From the NCBI GenBank assembly GCA_026826555.1, contig JAKSZT010053764.1, positions 15,062,213 to 15,126,212 of the forward strand: 64,000 bases of DNA, written 5' to 3'. The DNA is from Tolypeutes matacus (lineage: Eukaryota; Chordata; Mammalia; Cingulata; Chlamyphoridae). Numbering within the stretch: the first letter of the stretch is position 1; every line of letters starts with the position of its first letter. The position numbers were made by a program, and so were the translations under genes. Shown here one piece after another: positions 33,490 to 45,109 of this stretch. A model generated the notes under the pieces. That model had not been told where the DNA came from and did no database searches. It was given only the letters and a program-made list of their open reading frames with translations.

Positions 33490-33884
33490 TTTTATTTACC
33501 ATAAATACTGCAATATTCTTGTAATTCCTAAATAACTCTATATAATTTTATATTTTTGATTAAAGAGAAATATATTTTTATGAGAATATCAACAATAAAA
33601 GCCAGAAATTGGTTAAAAATTCATTATTTTAGCTTCCAAAAGATTTTTTAAAAATCTTTAACCAATTAAACTACACTAAAAATTTAATTAATTTATATGT
33701 AAAAAGCAAAACATCAATAGCAAAATGGACAATGGGCAATCTCACTAAAAATATCAAAAAGCTAAACTAAAATAAGATACTTTTCAGTTATTAGATTGGC
33801 AAATGATTTAATATATTGATGGTAAAAAAAATGAGACCTCTGTTACTACAACTGGGGTAGAAGTATGAAGTGGTACAAACTCTC
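33490..33884. other. Unassigned AT-rich intron
   Basis: No gene is recognised. TAAAAATATCAAAAAGCTAAAC and TTATTAGATTGGCAAATG near 33740-33800 hint at an old L1 but are too diverged to call. Confidence 0.35.
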
Positions 33885-33900
33885 CAGAGTATAATTTTTT

Positions 33901-33996
33901 TTTTTTTTTTTTTTTAACCGGGAGGTCCCGGGTATCGAACCTGGGTCCCTCCATATGGGAGACAGATGCCCAACCATTTGAGTCACATCCGTCCCC
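33901..33996 (-). mobile_element. Short tRNA-derived SINE, antisense
   Basis: Poly(T) then AACCGGGAGGTCCCGGG, ATCGAACCTGGGTCCCTCC and GAGTCACATCCGTCCCC. TSD CAGAGTATAATTTTTT at 33885-33900 and 33997-34012. Same subfamily as 43087-43196. Confidence 0.92.
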
Positions 33997-34215
33997 CAGA
34001 GTATAATTTTTTAACACATATCAAAAATCTTAGAAAACGTAAAACTTTAGCCTTAAAATTTCAAGTGTAGGAATTCATCCTAACAAAACAGAAATATGCA
34101 ATGTTATATGAATCAGACATTTGTTGTAACATTAATTAAAAACACAACCTAGTGTGTAATAACAAGGAACTAAAGTATATAGAACATAAGGCACCATAAG
34201 ACATTAAAAGGGGTA

Positions 34216-34407
34216 GGGAAGCGGCTGTAGCTCAATCAGTGGGGCTTCCGTTTGCCATATGGGAGGCCCCGGGGTTCGGTTCCCGAGGCCTCCTGGTGGG
34301 GACGGGGACTCCCGCATGGTGTGGTTGGTTGACCCAGTGAGCACAAGTGGCAAGGGGGGGATAAATGAATAAATAAATAAAATCTTTAAAAAAAAAAAAA
34401 AAAAAAA
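34216..34407 (+). mobile_element. DAS-SINE, full length
   Basis: GGGAAGCGGCTGTAGCTCAATCA, GGGGTTCGGTTCCCGAGGCC, GGATAAATGAATAAATAAATA and poly(A). More diverged than neighbouring copies; the TSD is uncertain (AAAAGG near both edges). Confidence 0.92.
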
Positions 34408-35180
34408 GGATAAGGTAGATCTTTCTATGTCATTTTACGTCTTTTCACATCACTGTTAAGTGACTGAAGTTGGTTACAGAATAGTGTTGTATACTATGAT
34501 GCAATTTATGTAAAAATACCTGTAACTGTACATTTAATAGAAATGCATACCAAATTATTATTATTAACATATTACTTACACTCAAAATCAGCATAGGAAT
34601 TACAAAACGGCCCTTACAACTCTATATTATTGAATTTTGAACAATAATCTTATACTATCACAAAAAAGAATATCCATATTTCTATTTGCAGAAAGTAAAC
34701 AAAAAAATATACAAATTAAGAATAAAAAGTTTTTTTTTAAAAAGGTATGCAGTAGCAATTCATTTTAGAATGAATAATCATAGAACAGTCCCCATCCTTA
34801 TCTGCCATTATAGGGACACCAAACTGGTTATCTATGTAATAAGCAAGAATACCAAGCAACATAATTTGCCAACTGTATTTGAAATAGGCAACAATTTGCT
34901 GATTTACTTAGAATACTGGACTCTCATATAGCAGTCAGGAAAAAAAAAAAAAAAAAAGGATGAGCAAGAAAGCACAATTAACTTGACTTAATTGCACTTT
35001 TTCCATTAGTAGGTTTTAGTAGTATCATGAATTCTAGGCAAAAACTAAACAAGTTAACCAGAGGACAGAGTCAGAGGACAGAGGAACCCTCTACTCCCCT
35101 AGCTCATATGCTTGGACCCCAATTAAAAACCCTATTTTTAAAAATTGTTCTTTTGTGCTCTCTTAGATCACTCACCCTAG
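34408..35180. other. Unassigned intronic DNA
   Basis: No exon or recognised repeat is seen. A 17-bp poly(A) lies at 34940-34957. The 81-codon frame at 34686-34931 has no family match. Confidence 0.4.
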
Positions 35181-35194
35181 GGGAAGCTAGCTGT

Positions 35195-35525
35195 CATGCT
35201 GTGAAGACACTCAAATAGCCCTATGGAAAAGATTATGTGGTAAGGAAATGAGACAAGGGCTTTTGCCAGCAACCAGTAATAACTTGCCAGGTATGTGAGT
35301 TTGCAACTTGGAAGCAAATCCTCCAGCCCCAGTAAGGTCTTCAGTTAACTGCAGTCCAACATGACATCTTGATTACAACCTCATGAGAGACCCTGAGCCA
35401 GACCCACCCAACTAAGCCACTTTCGTTTCCCTGACATTCAGAAATCGTGAGATAATAAATGTTTGTGGTTTAAGCTGCTTAGTTTTGGGATGAACTATTA
35501 CACAGCAGTATATACCTAATACAAT
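35195..35525 (+). mobile_element. MLT1-type LTR (ERVL-MaLR)
   Basis: GACACTCAAATAGCCCTATGG, AACTTGCCAGGTATGTGAGT, CTTGGAAGCAAATCCTCCAG, CATGAGAGACCCTGAGCCAGA and GTGAGATAATAAATGTTTGTGG match the shared MLT1 LTR body. It is a solo LTR. Confidence 0.82.
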
Positions 35526-35649
35526 AACGGTGGCCCTTTGAGTCATTCAAGGATTTTAATATTATTAATCTTCTAAAATATATAATTTATTATTGAAGGC
35601 TATGTCACACAAAGAAAAAAATTTGCCTAACAAAGACAAGTCATGTGTA

Positions 35650-35815
35650 GAATAAAAAACTCATGGCATCATACAGGGCTCCCATACATCAACCCTATAT
35701 GATGTTATGCACATTTGTTTTGTAAGCTCACAACTTTTACATATATTTATTGTTTATATATGTTTATATATGAATGATATACTTCAATAAAATATTTTAA
35801 TGGAAAAAAAACTCA
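35650..35815 (+). mobile_element. L1 3' end fragment
   Basis: CTATATGATGTTATGCACATT, TTGTAAGCTCACAACTTTTACA and GATATACTTCAATAAAATA match the L1 3' end at 22640-22798. Confidence 0.75.
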
Positions 35816-36004
35816 CAACAACTAAAAGACTGAAAGAGATGCATTTACAGACATTATGATTACGATGAAAAAATGAGGAACAAGATCCTTAACTATAAGC
35901 TAAATGTACACAGTCAACCACCTGAAGAACAGAAAACAGAAACATTTAAATGAAGATTAGAAGAGATAATGCAAGAAACTCCTGCTTTTCATCACAAGCT
36001 CTTT

Positions 36005-36230
36005 TATCTACTTGGGTCTTTGCCATATTGACATACATATATTTTATTAGAGAAGTTGTAGGTTTACAGAACAATGATGCATAAAATACAGGATTCCCAT
36101 ATACCACCTTATCATTAACACCTTGCATTAGAGTGGTACATTAGTAACAATTGGTAAAAGCACATTTTTATAAAGGTATTATTAATTATAGTCCATGGTT
36201 AAACTTAGAGTTCACTATTTCTTAAACATA
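36005..36230 (-). mobile_element. L1 3' UTR fragment, antisense, beside a KDM4C donor
   Basis: ATTAGAGAAGTTGTAGGTTTAC, GGATTCCCATATACCACC, TTTTATAAAGGTATTATTAATTA and TAGTCCATGGTTAAAC. It is in the same orientation as KDM4C and ends about 40 bp from the donor of the second coding exon. Confidence 0.7.
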
Positions 36231-36271
36231 CATATTTAAAAGAAATAAAATAACAAACTGAATCCACCCAC

Positions 36272-36447
36272 TTGCCACTGTTGGCTAGTTGCCTGAACTC
36301 ATTCACAGTCATGGCCTTTTTCTGGATATTATACTGAGTGAAGAGTCCCGACTGCCCTGTGACCATCTGCTGGATCGGTGCTGGAATGAGCAAATTATCA
36401 ATGTCATCATAGCATTGTCTGGGCTTCCACTCCTTAGGAGGAATCAC
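36272..36447 (-). CDS. KDM4C: KDM4C second coding exon (residues 49-106 plus two bases of codon 107)
   Basis: The exon is 176 bp, opens in phase 0 after a TTTTTAG acceptor and closes in phase 2. It begins [20 protein letters not shown] and continues through [18 protein letters not shown] to RQLANSG, which is diagnostic for KDM4C and completes the JmjN domain (about residues 16-58) plus the linker to JmjC. JmjN packs against the JmjC core and is needed for a stable enzyme. The donor is AA|GTGGGT at 36272/36271. It lacks the usual G at the last exon base, but the next exon restores a lysine codon (AA+A) exactly, so the junction is secure. A stretch of antisense L1 3' sequence ends only about 40 bp below the donor. 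The intron to the first coding exon is 15,766 bp. One substitution relative to the human protein as remembered is Asn for Lys in TVxEF. Confidence 0.96.
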
Positions 36448-36639
36448 CTAAAAATAAAATAACAAAATAAAATATTATCTTGAAGACATTCCAGGTAGTA
36501 TTTGGCTTGCAAATTCCAACCAAATACAACTGAAGGATTTCTCAGCATCTCTATGACTGATGTGTGAAAGAACCATGGAAATTTGCAATAAAGGAAATGT
36601 CTGTTCTCCTAAATATTCACTTCACTCATGACTTTTTTT

Positions 36640-36848
36640 AAAGAGCAAACATTCATTGAGTACTCACTATACCAAATACTATACTATCATTAACTCATTT
36701 TTAATGCTCATAAGACTTCTATAAAGTTAGAACTACTAACATTCTGATTTTTTAAATAAAACTTAGACAAAGAAAGGTAAAATAACTTGCTGAAGTTCAA
36801 ACAGCTAGACAGCTGAACTGCAATTCAAATTGAAACAAACTGATACCA
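36640..36848 (-). mobile_element. MIR, antisense
   Basis: AACATTCATTGAGTACTCACTAT, TTAACTCATTTTTAATGCTCATAA, AAATAACTTGCTGAAGTTCAAA and CAGCTAGACAGCTGAACTGC, a diverged reverse-strand MIR. Confidence 0.65.
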
Positions 36849-37362
36849 GAATTTACACTTAGTTATTATGTTAACCTGCTTCCCAATAAAAGATGAAATT
36901 TTGCCTACATAAATCATTTCTTCCACAAATATTAATATAAGAAAAATAAGTAAACGTTTGTTTATCCAGTAATATTTTCTTCATATACTTCTGCCACAAT
37001 ATATATTCAGTGGTATGCTAGTAAATGTTTACAACTTTCCAGGAAGGTGGGAAGAAACGTGATTTGAAGTTTTGCCTATTTTCATGGTATAACTACTCCC
37101 ACCAGGGTCAATTTCAAGATACCAACATGATATCAGTGAACATGGACTTCGCAAAGGATGTGTAGTATCAATTCTGACATGACAGTATAAGGTAACACAG
37201 CACACCACTGTTTTCCAATAGTCATTTAAACACCTAAATTGGAATAATGAAAAATCAGTAAATACTTAAGGTCAAAATTATATATTCATGATTAAAAGTC
37301 ATGAATTAAATCATGATTTATGGCTGGAATGTTTCCATACTTAAAAGTTGTTTTAATTTCTT
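36849..37362. other. Unassigned intronic DNA
   Basis: No gene or repeat is recognised. Confidence 0.4.
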
Positions 37363-37376
37363 TAAGACTAACTTTT

Positions 37377-37623
37377 TTTTTTTTTTTTTTTTAAGATTTT
37401 ATTTATTTATTTATTTATCCCCCCTTGCTGCTTGTGCTCACTGTGTCCATTTGCTGTGCGTTTTTCTGTGTCTGCTTGTCTCCCTTTTGTTGGGTCGTCC
37501 TGCTGCGTCAGCTCACCACGCCGCGCAGGCTGGCTTGCCTTCACCAGGAGGTCCCTGGAATCGAACCCGGGGCCTCCCATATGGTAAACGGGAGCCCTAT
37601 CTATTAAGCCACATCCACTTCCC
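37377..37623 (-). mobile_element. DAS-SINE, long variant, antisense
   Basis: Poly(T), TAAGATTTTATTTATTTATTTA, GGAATCGAACCCGGGGCCTCCCA and AAGCCACATCCACTTCCC. TSD TAAGACTAACTTTT at 37363-37376 and 37624-37637. It has about 60 extra bases in the 3' half (37440-37500) compared with the common copies. Confidence 0.93.
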
Positions 37624-37699
37624 TAAGACTAACTTTTAAAACACTTTCAAGTACAAAATATAGCACACAAACAGAAAAATGTATAATCACAAATATGCA

Positions 37700-39612
37700 G
37701 TTAAGTGAATAAAATAAAACAAATACCAGAGCACCTCAGATATAAGAAACATGATATTATTAGCACCCCAGAGCCCCCCCAACTCAAATGCCCTTTCCCA
37801 AACACAAACCCCTTCCCCAAAAAGTAACCACTATCATGGCATTTAAGGTAACCATTTCTTTGCTGTGCTTTACAGTTTATGCCTGGAGTATACATCCCTA
37901 AACACAATGGTAGAACTCTGCCTGTTTATGAACTATATAGAAATAGAATGGTACAATATATATACTTTGAGGTTTATCTTATTTCACTAAATATTTTTGG
38001 TGAGACTCAAACATGATGGCCTATGTAGCTGAAATTCATTAATTTTCATTGCTACTCTATATTCCATTATATAAATATTCATCTATTCTACCACTGGTGG
38101 GCAATTGGTTTTTCCCTAATATTTGGCTGTTGCAAATAAGGCTGCTATTATTATTCCTGTAGTTAACTTCTGGTGCGTGTGTGTACAGGGTTCTCTAAAA
38201 TACACACAGATACAAAGACACTCCTAAGAGTGAAATTACTGGGATACAGGATATGTGTGGTTCAAATTTAGTAGATATTGCCAAACCTTTTTCAAAGTGA
38301 TGGTACCAATTCACAATCCCCAGCAATGTATAAGAGTTCCTATTGCTCCTTATATATTAATCACCACATGGTATTATCAGCCATTTAAATTGTATTCTTT
38401 CTGGTATGTGTAATGATACATAAGTGTGTATTTAATCTGAATTTCCTGATAACTAAAGAAGCTTTTCATATGTTCACTGATCCTATGGATAGCCTCTTAT
38501 GTAAAGTGTTGATTTAAGTCTCTTCCCATTTTACTATTGCACTCTCAGTTTTTTTCTTATTAAATGCATAAGGACTCTATTTTTAAATATTCTGGATATT
38601 CTATTGGAGATATTTCATGTGGGTGTGGGTGTGTGTGCATGTATCTTTTCCTACCCTCCAACTCACCCTGCAATCTCAAGGTTATGTTGTGGAAACATAA
38701 TTTCTTGATTTTAATGTAATCTAATTTATTCATTTTTACCTTTAGGGTTACAATTTTTAATCTTCTGTTTCAAAAAATATTTCTATACTCTAGGGCAAGA
38801 AGACATATATTTTATATTCTAAGATTTTTAAGATTTTGCCTTTCACATTTAGATCTACAACATATCTACAGCAATGTATCTGGCTTTTGTTAAAGATTTC
38901 TGTCAAACTTCATCTTTTTCCATATAGATATGTCTTGGCAGCATTATTTAAAAGAAGCTCCTTGCCCCTGGACCACCATAAATCAAACATCCGTAAGCGG
39001 AAAAGTTTCTGGATTTTTTTCTTTTATTGACCTACCTATCCCTGCACACATACCACACTGTCTATATTTTGTACCTTTCGAATGAATCTTAACATCTAGT
39101 TGAAGGGCAAGTGCTCCATTTTGTATTTCTTTTTCAAGAATATCATAGTGCCTCTTGCCGTACGCATTGTTCCATATATGTGTTATATATGTTAATTAGA
39201 TCAAGATGGTCAATTGCATTGTTCATATCATCCATATTCTTATTAATTTTATGCCTTCCTGTTCTAACAGTTACTAAAAGAGAAGTTTTAAATTCCCCAC
39301 TATGATTATGGATTTGTCTATTTTACCTAGCAATTCTGATAATTTTTAAATACTTTGAGATTGTGATATTAGATGCACAAAAACAAATTTGTTACTACAT
39401 GGTTCTAGTAAATTGAATCTTTCATCATTAAGAAGCCTCACTCTTTATCTTCAGTAATGCTTTTGGCCTTAAAATCTATTTTGTCTGATATTAATACAGT
39501 AACATCCACTTCATTTGGGTAGTTTTATAGGCCACTTTTCTTTCCATTCTTTTATGTGTAACCTTTCTGTGTCTTAAATATCTCATGTAAACAGTATAAC
39601 CTGGTAAGGTGT
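37700..39612 (-). mobile_element. Old L1, ORF2 and 3' region, antisense
   Basis: Read on the minus strand this is a long, diverged L1. Plus-strand landmarks are CATTTAAGGTAACCATTTCTTTGC, TTTCATTGCTACTCTATATTCCA, GCTGTTGCAAATAAGGCTGCT, CAGCAATGTATAAGAGTTCC, TTTGATCAAGATGG-type sequence and CTTTCTGTGTCTTAAATATCTC. All frames are broken. Confidence 0.75.
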
Positions 39613-39639
39613 ATAACATTAGGGTTCCCAATTCTCCAC

Positions 39640-39960
39640 ATACAATTATGGATCCATAACTTGTGCCACGCCTCCCACTATGCTTGGCCAGGTAACTTGC
39701 TTTGGCCAGTGGAATATTAACATACACACTTGCATAGTCAGGCTTACTTTCTTGTGATCTCTATAATTTGCAATGAAAAGAGCATGCCCCAGGTAGACTC
39801 TGATCCTACAGCCTAGGCCCCAGAATGAACTCATGTGTAATAAATCTAGGGTCCACTCTAGCCCAGCCAAGCACAGACCACATCAGCTAAACCACAGCCA
39901 GTATGCAGGCCCATGAGCATGAAATAAATATTTTTTGATGTAAGCCTATACAGAAAAAGA
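39640..39960 (+). mobile_element. Old LTR, MLT1-like
   Basis: TGCTTTGGCCAGTGGAATATTAA, AAAAGAGCATGCCCCAGGTAGA, GCCCAGCCAAGCACAGACCACA and GCCCATGAGCATGAAATAAATA resemble a diverged ERVL-MaLR LTR. Confidence 0.55.
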
Positions 39961-40631
39961 GTTAACACATCAGGCCTGAGGTTCATATCTTCAGAAGGGT
40001 CTGCCTACAAGGTTGGCCCCTGGCTGACATCTGGTAACTTAGAGTTCAGGAGTATTCCTACCATTTCCTAACCCATCAGGGTAATTTACTGTGCCTAGAC
40101 TATTTGTGCAAACAATGTGGTTTATACTGAATACCTGCTTTCCTTCTGGGAGTCTGAAATTTGGTACATGCTAGACAGAAGGTACTTATTTTTCCAGCTC
40201 CCAATAAAAACCTTGGTTGCTGAGTTGCTCATGGGCTTCTCTGGGCAAAAACATTGCACATACATTGCTGCTGCATTTTTGTTGCAGGGAAAGAGTGGGC
40301 TCTGTAACATCACCACCACTCCTCCGATGGGAGAGAGGGATTTTAAGGAAGCCTGTGCATGGATTCCTCCAGACACCAATTATGTCTTTTTCCATTATGA
40401 TCTATGTGTGTATACCCATGATGGTCATTGTAATAAATCTTAGCTGCAAATAAATTACGCGCTGAATTCCATGAGTCTTCTAGTGAATCTCTGAATGTGT
40501 AGGCGGTCTTGAGGAACCCCAACACAAAGCCCCTGAAATTTTGAGGGTATTGGATAATCTCCCTTTGAGTGTGGGAGGGACCTGAGCATATGATGGGTAT
40601 GTTACCTGCATAATAAAGATTATATTATATG
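39961..40631. other. Unassigned intronic DNA with several chance frames
   Basis: It holds overlapping reading frames of up to 108 codons on both strands (40117-40443, 40122-40379), but none resembles a known protein. ATTATGCTGCAAATAAATTACGC-like 3' features suggest an unrecognised old LTR. Confidence 0.35.
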
Positions 40632-40636
40632 GCACA

Positions 40637-41301
40637 TATAGCGGTTTGGTATTATTTATGAATTCCAAAAGTAGATATTGGATTATGTTTGTAAACTGGT
40701 CTGTTCCTCTGGGTATATTAGATTGTACTGGATTAAGAGGTTTCACTTGTACTTAATTAAATAATGATTAAGGCTTTGATTGGGCCACGTCAGTAGGACA
40801 TTGAGTCCCCGCCCCCTTGGTGGGCAGGAACTTAGAGAGAAAACTATATGGCAGAGGAGTTAGAGGGAGTTTTGGATGCTGGAACCCCAGGAAGTAAACA
40901 CACAGGAGAAGACCACAGAGGAATAGAGATGGCTCCATAGACATGAAAGAGGCCCTGGGAAGAAAGAGAGCCTGATAGTCTACAATTGACCATGTGGAGA
41001 GAAGAGAGCAGCTGAGCCCAGAGAGGAACGAGCCCCGGGAAAGAGACAAGACTTATCCCAGCCTACAGCTGATATTGGAAGAAGCTTGGGACCACAGAGC
41101 CTTAAAAGGAAAAGGGAGGCTGACCCCTTGCGGATGTCAACAGCCATCTTGCTCCAACATGTGGCAAAAGACTTTGGTGAGGGAAGTAACTTATACTTTA
41201 TGGCCTGGTAACTGTAGGCTTCTACCCCAAATACATACCCTTTACAAAAGCCAACAGATTTCTGTTATTTTGCATCAGCACCCCTTTGGCTGACTAATAC
41301 A
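40637..41301 (+). mobile_element. Solo LTR, MaLR/ERVL-like
   Basis: It starts TATAGCGGTTTGGTATTATTT and ends CTGACTAATACA, with the 5-bp TSD GCACA at 40632-40636 and 41302-41306. Sister of 52416-53047 and 56267-56933 (AAACTGGTCTGTTCCTCTGG, GCCATCTTGCTCCAACATGTGG, CCCCAAATACATACCC). Frames inside it are not genes. Confidence 0.9.
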
Positions 41302-41309
41302 GCACAGTT

Positions 41310-41748
41310 GTCTTTAAGGGAGATTGATTATCTTCCAAATCTTGATTTAATCAGGTAAATCCTTTAAAAGGAACTGGGTTCTTCCTGACAAATGAGATTT
41401 GAAATGTGTGGGATTTGAGATTTGAGGGAGATTCTCTGCTATGGGCTGTGAATATGGATAGGGCAACAAGGCAGAGCTTGCTAACATCCAGCAAACAAAT
41501 GAGAATTTACAATCTTAAGGACTGGATTGTGCCAAAAACCTAAAAGATCTTGGAAGTGAGTTTTGCCCCCCAGAGTCTCCAGAAGAGAATTCAGACCACC
41601 TGACACCCTAAGTGTGAAACCCTGAGCAGAGAACCCAGTTTCTTCATGCCCAGGTTTCTAGCCTACAAAACCATGAGGTAATAAATGGGTGTTTTAAGCC
41701 AGTAAATTTGTAGTAATTTGTTACACATCAGTAGAAAACTAACACATG
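41310..41748 (+). mobile_element. Old LTR, MLT1/MaLR-like
   Basis: TTAATCAGGTAAATCCTTTAAA, CTTGGAAGTGAGTTTTGCC, CTCCAGAAGAGAATTCAGACC, GAGGTAATAAATGGGTG and GAAAACTAACACA. It ends as a MaLR LTR would; edges are approximate. Confidence 0.65.
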
Positions 41749-42598
41749 ATCAAAAGTTGATTTGGTTTTGCTTTTTTTGTCTGATAGTTTGTGTCTAATA
41801 GTTCCAATATATATAGCCCTATGGAATGTCACTATTATCTATAGTTTTTGCTTATTTTTATATATGCTCTCTTTTCTCTTCATTGCCTGAATATTTTCCA
41901 CTGTGTAATGAACACTGCATTTGAAAACCAGAAGAGGAAATAAATGTTATTTTCCACCAGTGAGAATTTTCTCTGAATGATGTATGAGAGTACTAGCAAT
42001 TTGGAACCACTTAATCCAATTTCTAGGACTGAGACATTCTGGGCAACAAAGACAATGTGAAGATAACTGAATGGTTATCTTCTTCTTTATTAATTCTTTA
42101 CTTCATCATTACTTCTAGTTCACCTTTGCCCTTAGTCCTATAGTTTAGCCCTTTGGGGTGCCAACCCAAGACAAGGGGCTTCCAAGATCCCTGATCCTTG
42201 GGGGTTCCCATGTACAATGTTCCTCCCACCTCCACGAGGTTTACAAAAATGATGCTCACCAAATGAATGCATAATAATGTTGTCAGGGGCCTGGGTTCTT
42301 AACATGGAAGAAGAGACATACAAATAAGTGGACATACAAATGGTGGAAGGCAGTAAAGAACCCTGTGGGGGATGGTTTGGAATTGAAAATATGAGTGTGA
42401 ATTTGTGTCTACATTCATGTTTATGTGCACATGGATGTGTGTGTATATATATATGCACAAAGATTGGATCAGATAGGGATTATCAAAGAAAGCTAAACCA
42501 AGGGGGAAATTTTTGAGGAACAGGACATTTGCATGATCTCAAAGAGCCATCCCATATTGATTAGTTGCAAGGGAGGAAGAAAAAAAAAAAACAGGAAT
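41749..42598. other. Unassigned intronic DNA
   Basis: No gene is recognised; a short (TG/TA)n tract lies at 42434-42452. 41750-41900 may be an old L1 ORF2 fragment in antisense. Confidence 0.35.
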
Positions 42599-42599
42599 A

Positions 42600-42868
42600 C
42601 ATAGTGGAGCAATAGGACAATACCTTCACCAGGTGATCAAAATTAATATCAATAGTGAACTGCATGATGTGTTGATAATAGGGGGGTATGGAAAAAATAT
42701 ACCAAATGTAGAATACAGACCATAGTTAGTGGTAATAGTCTGATGATGTTCTCTCATAATCTCACAAATGTTTCACAACAATGCAATGTGTTGGTGTTGT
42801 ATGGGAATTCTGCACACTGTGCAAGATTGTTTTGTAAGTTCACAACTTCTCTAATTAAAAATATTTTA
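42600..42868 (+). mobile_element. L1 3' end fragment
   Basis: TATGGAAAAAATATACCAAATG, ACAGACCATAGTTAGTGG, GTATGGGAATTCTGCACACTG and TTTGTAAGTTCACAACTTCTC. Confidence 0.75.
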
Positions 42869-42870
42869 TA

Positions 42871-42922
<52 letters not shown>
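42869..42922. repeat. (TG)n(TA)n microsatellite
   Basis: About eight TG units followed by about seventeen TA units, grown at the A-rich end of the L1 fragment just before it. Confidence 0.95.
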
Positions 42923-42927
<5 letters not shown>

Positions 42928-43086
42928 GTGAACGGCATGAACATCACATGCTTCCAGATGTGATAAATTGAGAAGAACACAAAAACACCTATTCAATATT
43001 CTGGCCTGGAATGCTTAACCTGACTCTAACCATGAGAAACATGATTAACTTCAGACAAGGAATATTCCATTAAGAATGGAGTAAAG

Positions 43087-43164
43087 GGGGGTCGGATGTG
43101 GCTCAAGTGGTTGGTCGTCCGTCTCCCATATGGAGGGACCCAGGTTCGATCCCTGGGACCTCCC

Positions 43165-43196
<32 letters not shown>
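43087..43196 (+). mobile_element. Short tRNA-derived SINE, young
   Basis: GGGGTCGGATGTGGCTCAAG, AGGGACCCAGGTTCGATCCC and a ~29-bp poly(A). TSD AAGAATGGAGTAAAG at 43072-43086 and 43197-43211. Confidence 0.94.
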
Positions 43197-43200
<4 letters not shown>

Positions 43201-43204
43201 ATGG

Positions 43205-44178
43205 AGTAAAGGCCATTTCACACCCGCCAGAATGGCTACTAGTTTTAAAAAAAAAAAAAGAAAGAAAGAAAATTACAAGTGTTGGAGAGGATGTGGAAAA
43301 ATAGAACACTCATTCATTGTTCTTGGAAATGTAAAGTGGTGCAGCCACTGTGGAAGACAGTTTTGTGGTTACTTGGAAAGTTATACATAAAATTACCATT
43401 TAATCAAGCAATCCCACTTCTAGATATAGAAATGAAAGTAGAGACTTGAATAAATATTTACACACCTATGTTCATAGCCACATTATGCACAAAGTGCTAA
43501 AAGGTGGGAGCAACCCAAGTGTCCATTAAACAATATACCACATTAAACAAAATGTGGTATATACACACAGTGGAATATTATTCAGCCATAAAAAGGAATG
43601 AAATTCTGATACATGCGACAACATGGATGAACCTTTGAAGACATCATGATGAGTTAAATAAGCCAGACACCAAAGGATAAATATTGTTATGATCTCACTG
43701 ATATGAAATAGAATAAGCAAATTCACAGTCGGAAACCATAATATAAGGTTACCAAGGGCCGAGGTAAGAGTAGGGAATGGGGAGTTAATGCTTAAATTGT
43801 ACAAAGTTCTATTCAGGATGATGGAAACATTTTAGTAATGGATGGTGGTGAAGGTAGCACAACCTTGTGACCATAATTAACAGCACTGAAATATATATCT
43901 GAATGTTGTTAAAACGGGAAATTTTAGGTTGTATATATGTTACTAGGGAAAAAAAATTTTAATATAGCCATAGAACTGTATAACACTAACAGTGAACCCT
44001 AGAGTAAACCATGGACTATAGTTAATAGTACAATGATAAAAATGTTCTTTCATCAATTGCAGCAAATGTACCACAAGGTTTAATGTAATGCAAATTTTAA
44101 AAATAGGGTAGTATATGGGAACTCTGTATTTTATGTACGGTTATTTCTGTAAACCTATAACTTCTCTTAAAAAAAAAA
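43205..44178 (+). mobile_element. L1 3' end
   Basis: CATTTCACACCCGCCAGAATGG, GTTGGAGAGGATGTGG, GGTATATACACACAGTGGAATA, GACATCATGATGAGTTAAATA and ATGGGAACTCTGTATTTTATG, then A-rich sequence at 44170. Confidence 0.85.
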
Positions 44179-44643
44179 AGAGGCATATGCTTTTTAAAAA
44201 ATGGAGTAAAGGGTAAGGCCTGTATTCTTCAGAAATGTTCATGTCATAAAAGACAAGGAAAAGCTCTTTAAATATTCCAGCTTCAAGAAGACTAAAGAGA
44301 CAATGAAAACAAAATACAACAACTGTGATGAAAGGGAAAAATACCACAAAAGGACAATATTGGATCAACTGACAAAAATAGAATACATACATCAGATTAA
44401 AGTATTCTATAAATGTTAAATTTACGAAGATTGATCAGTATTCTGGGTTATGTAAGAGAATATCCCTATTCTTTGAAAAGACATAACTGAAGTAGTTAGG
44501 GGTAAAGAGTCATGATGTATGTAACTTACACTCAAATGGTTTAGAAAAAATGGAGTAAAATGTTAATAATAGGTGAATCTGGGTAAGTAGCGACTTCAGC
44601 AACTTTGCTGAAGTTTGAATTTATCAAATAAAAAGTTGTTTTT
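44179..44643. other. Mostly old L1-like sequence
   Basis: 44490-44640 (AGTTAGGGGTAAAGAGTCATGATG, GTAACTTACACTCAAATGG) is an L1M 3' UTR fragment; the rest is unassigned. Confidence 0.5.
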
Positions 44644-44657
44644 AAAAAATGCTCCTC

Positions 44658-44835
44658 GGGAAGCGGCTGTGGCTCAATCGGTGGGGCTCCCGTTTACCAT
44701 ATGGGAGGCCCCGGGTTCGGTTCCCGGGACCTCCTGGTGAAGGCAGGCCCGCCCGCGCGGCGTGGTTGGCTGACCCAGCGAGCACAAGCAGAAAGGGGGG
44801 GATAAATGAATAAATAAATAAAATCTTTAAAAAAA
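44658..44835 (+). mobile_element. DAS-SINE, full length, young
   Basis: GGGAAGCGGCTGTGGCTCAA, GGGTTCGGTTCCCGGGACC, CGTGGTTGGCTGACCCAGCG and poly(A). TSD AAAAAATGCTCCTC at 44644-44657 and 44836-44849. CpG-rich middle (CCCGCGCGGCG) intact, which suggests youth. Confidence 0.95.
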
Positions 44836-45109
44836 AAAAAATGCTCCTCAACTTTTATCAACACCACTTCTGAAGTTGGCAAATGCCCCAGTAAAAAATG
44901 GCCCCAAATAATGGACTCACTTCAGGGATTTTTGTCTTCTTAGGACCATGATCTAGTTCTTCATTACCTTGTAAAACTCTCCAATATTTTATCCTGCTTT
45001 TCTTGTCTTCCTCAGTGGGAAAGTTGTTTTTAATTTCCAAGTCTGTCGTTACCAGCAGTGGAAATCCCAGATGAGTAGTTTTTAACATTAAAAATAAAGA
45101 AATTAATAG

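Noticed and set aside
40117..40443. 108-codon open frame (and overlapping minus-strand frames)
   Set aside because: No recognisable protein, no consistent splice context, and overlapping frames of similar length on both strands point to chance.
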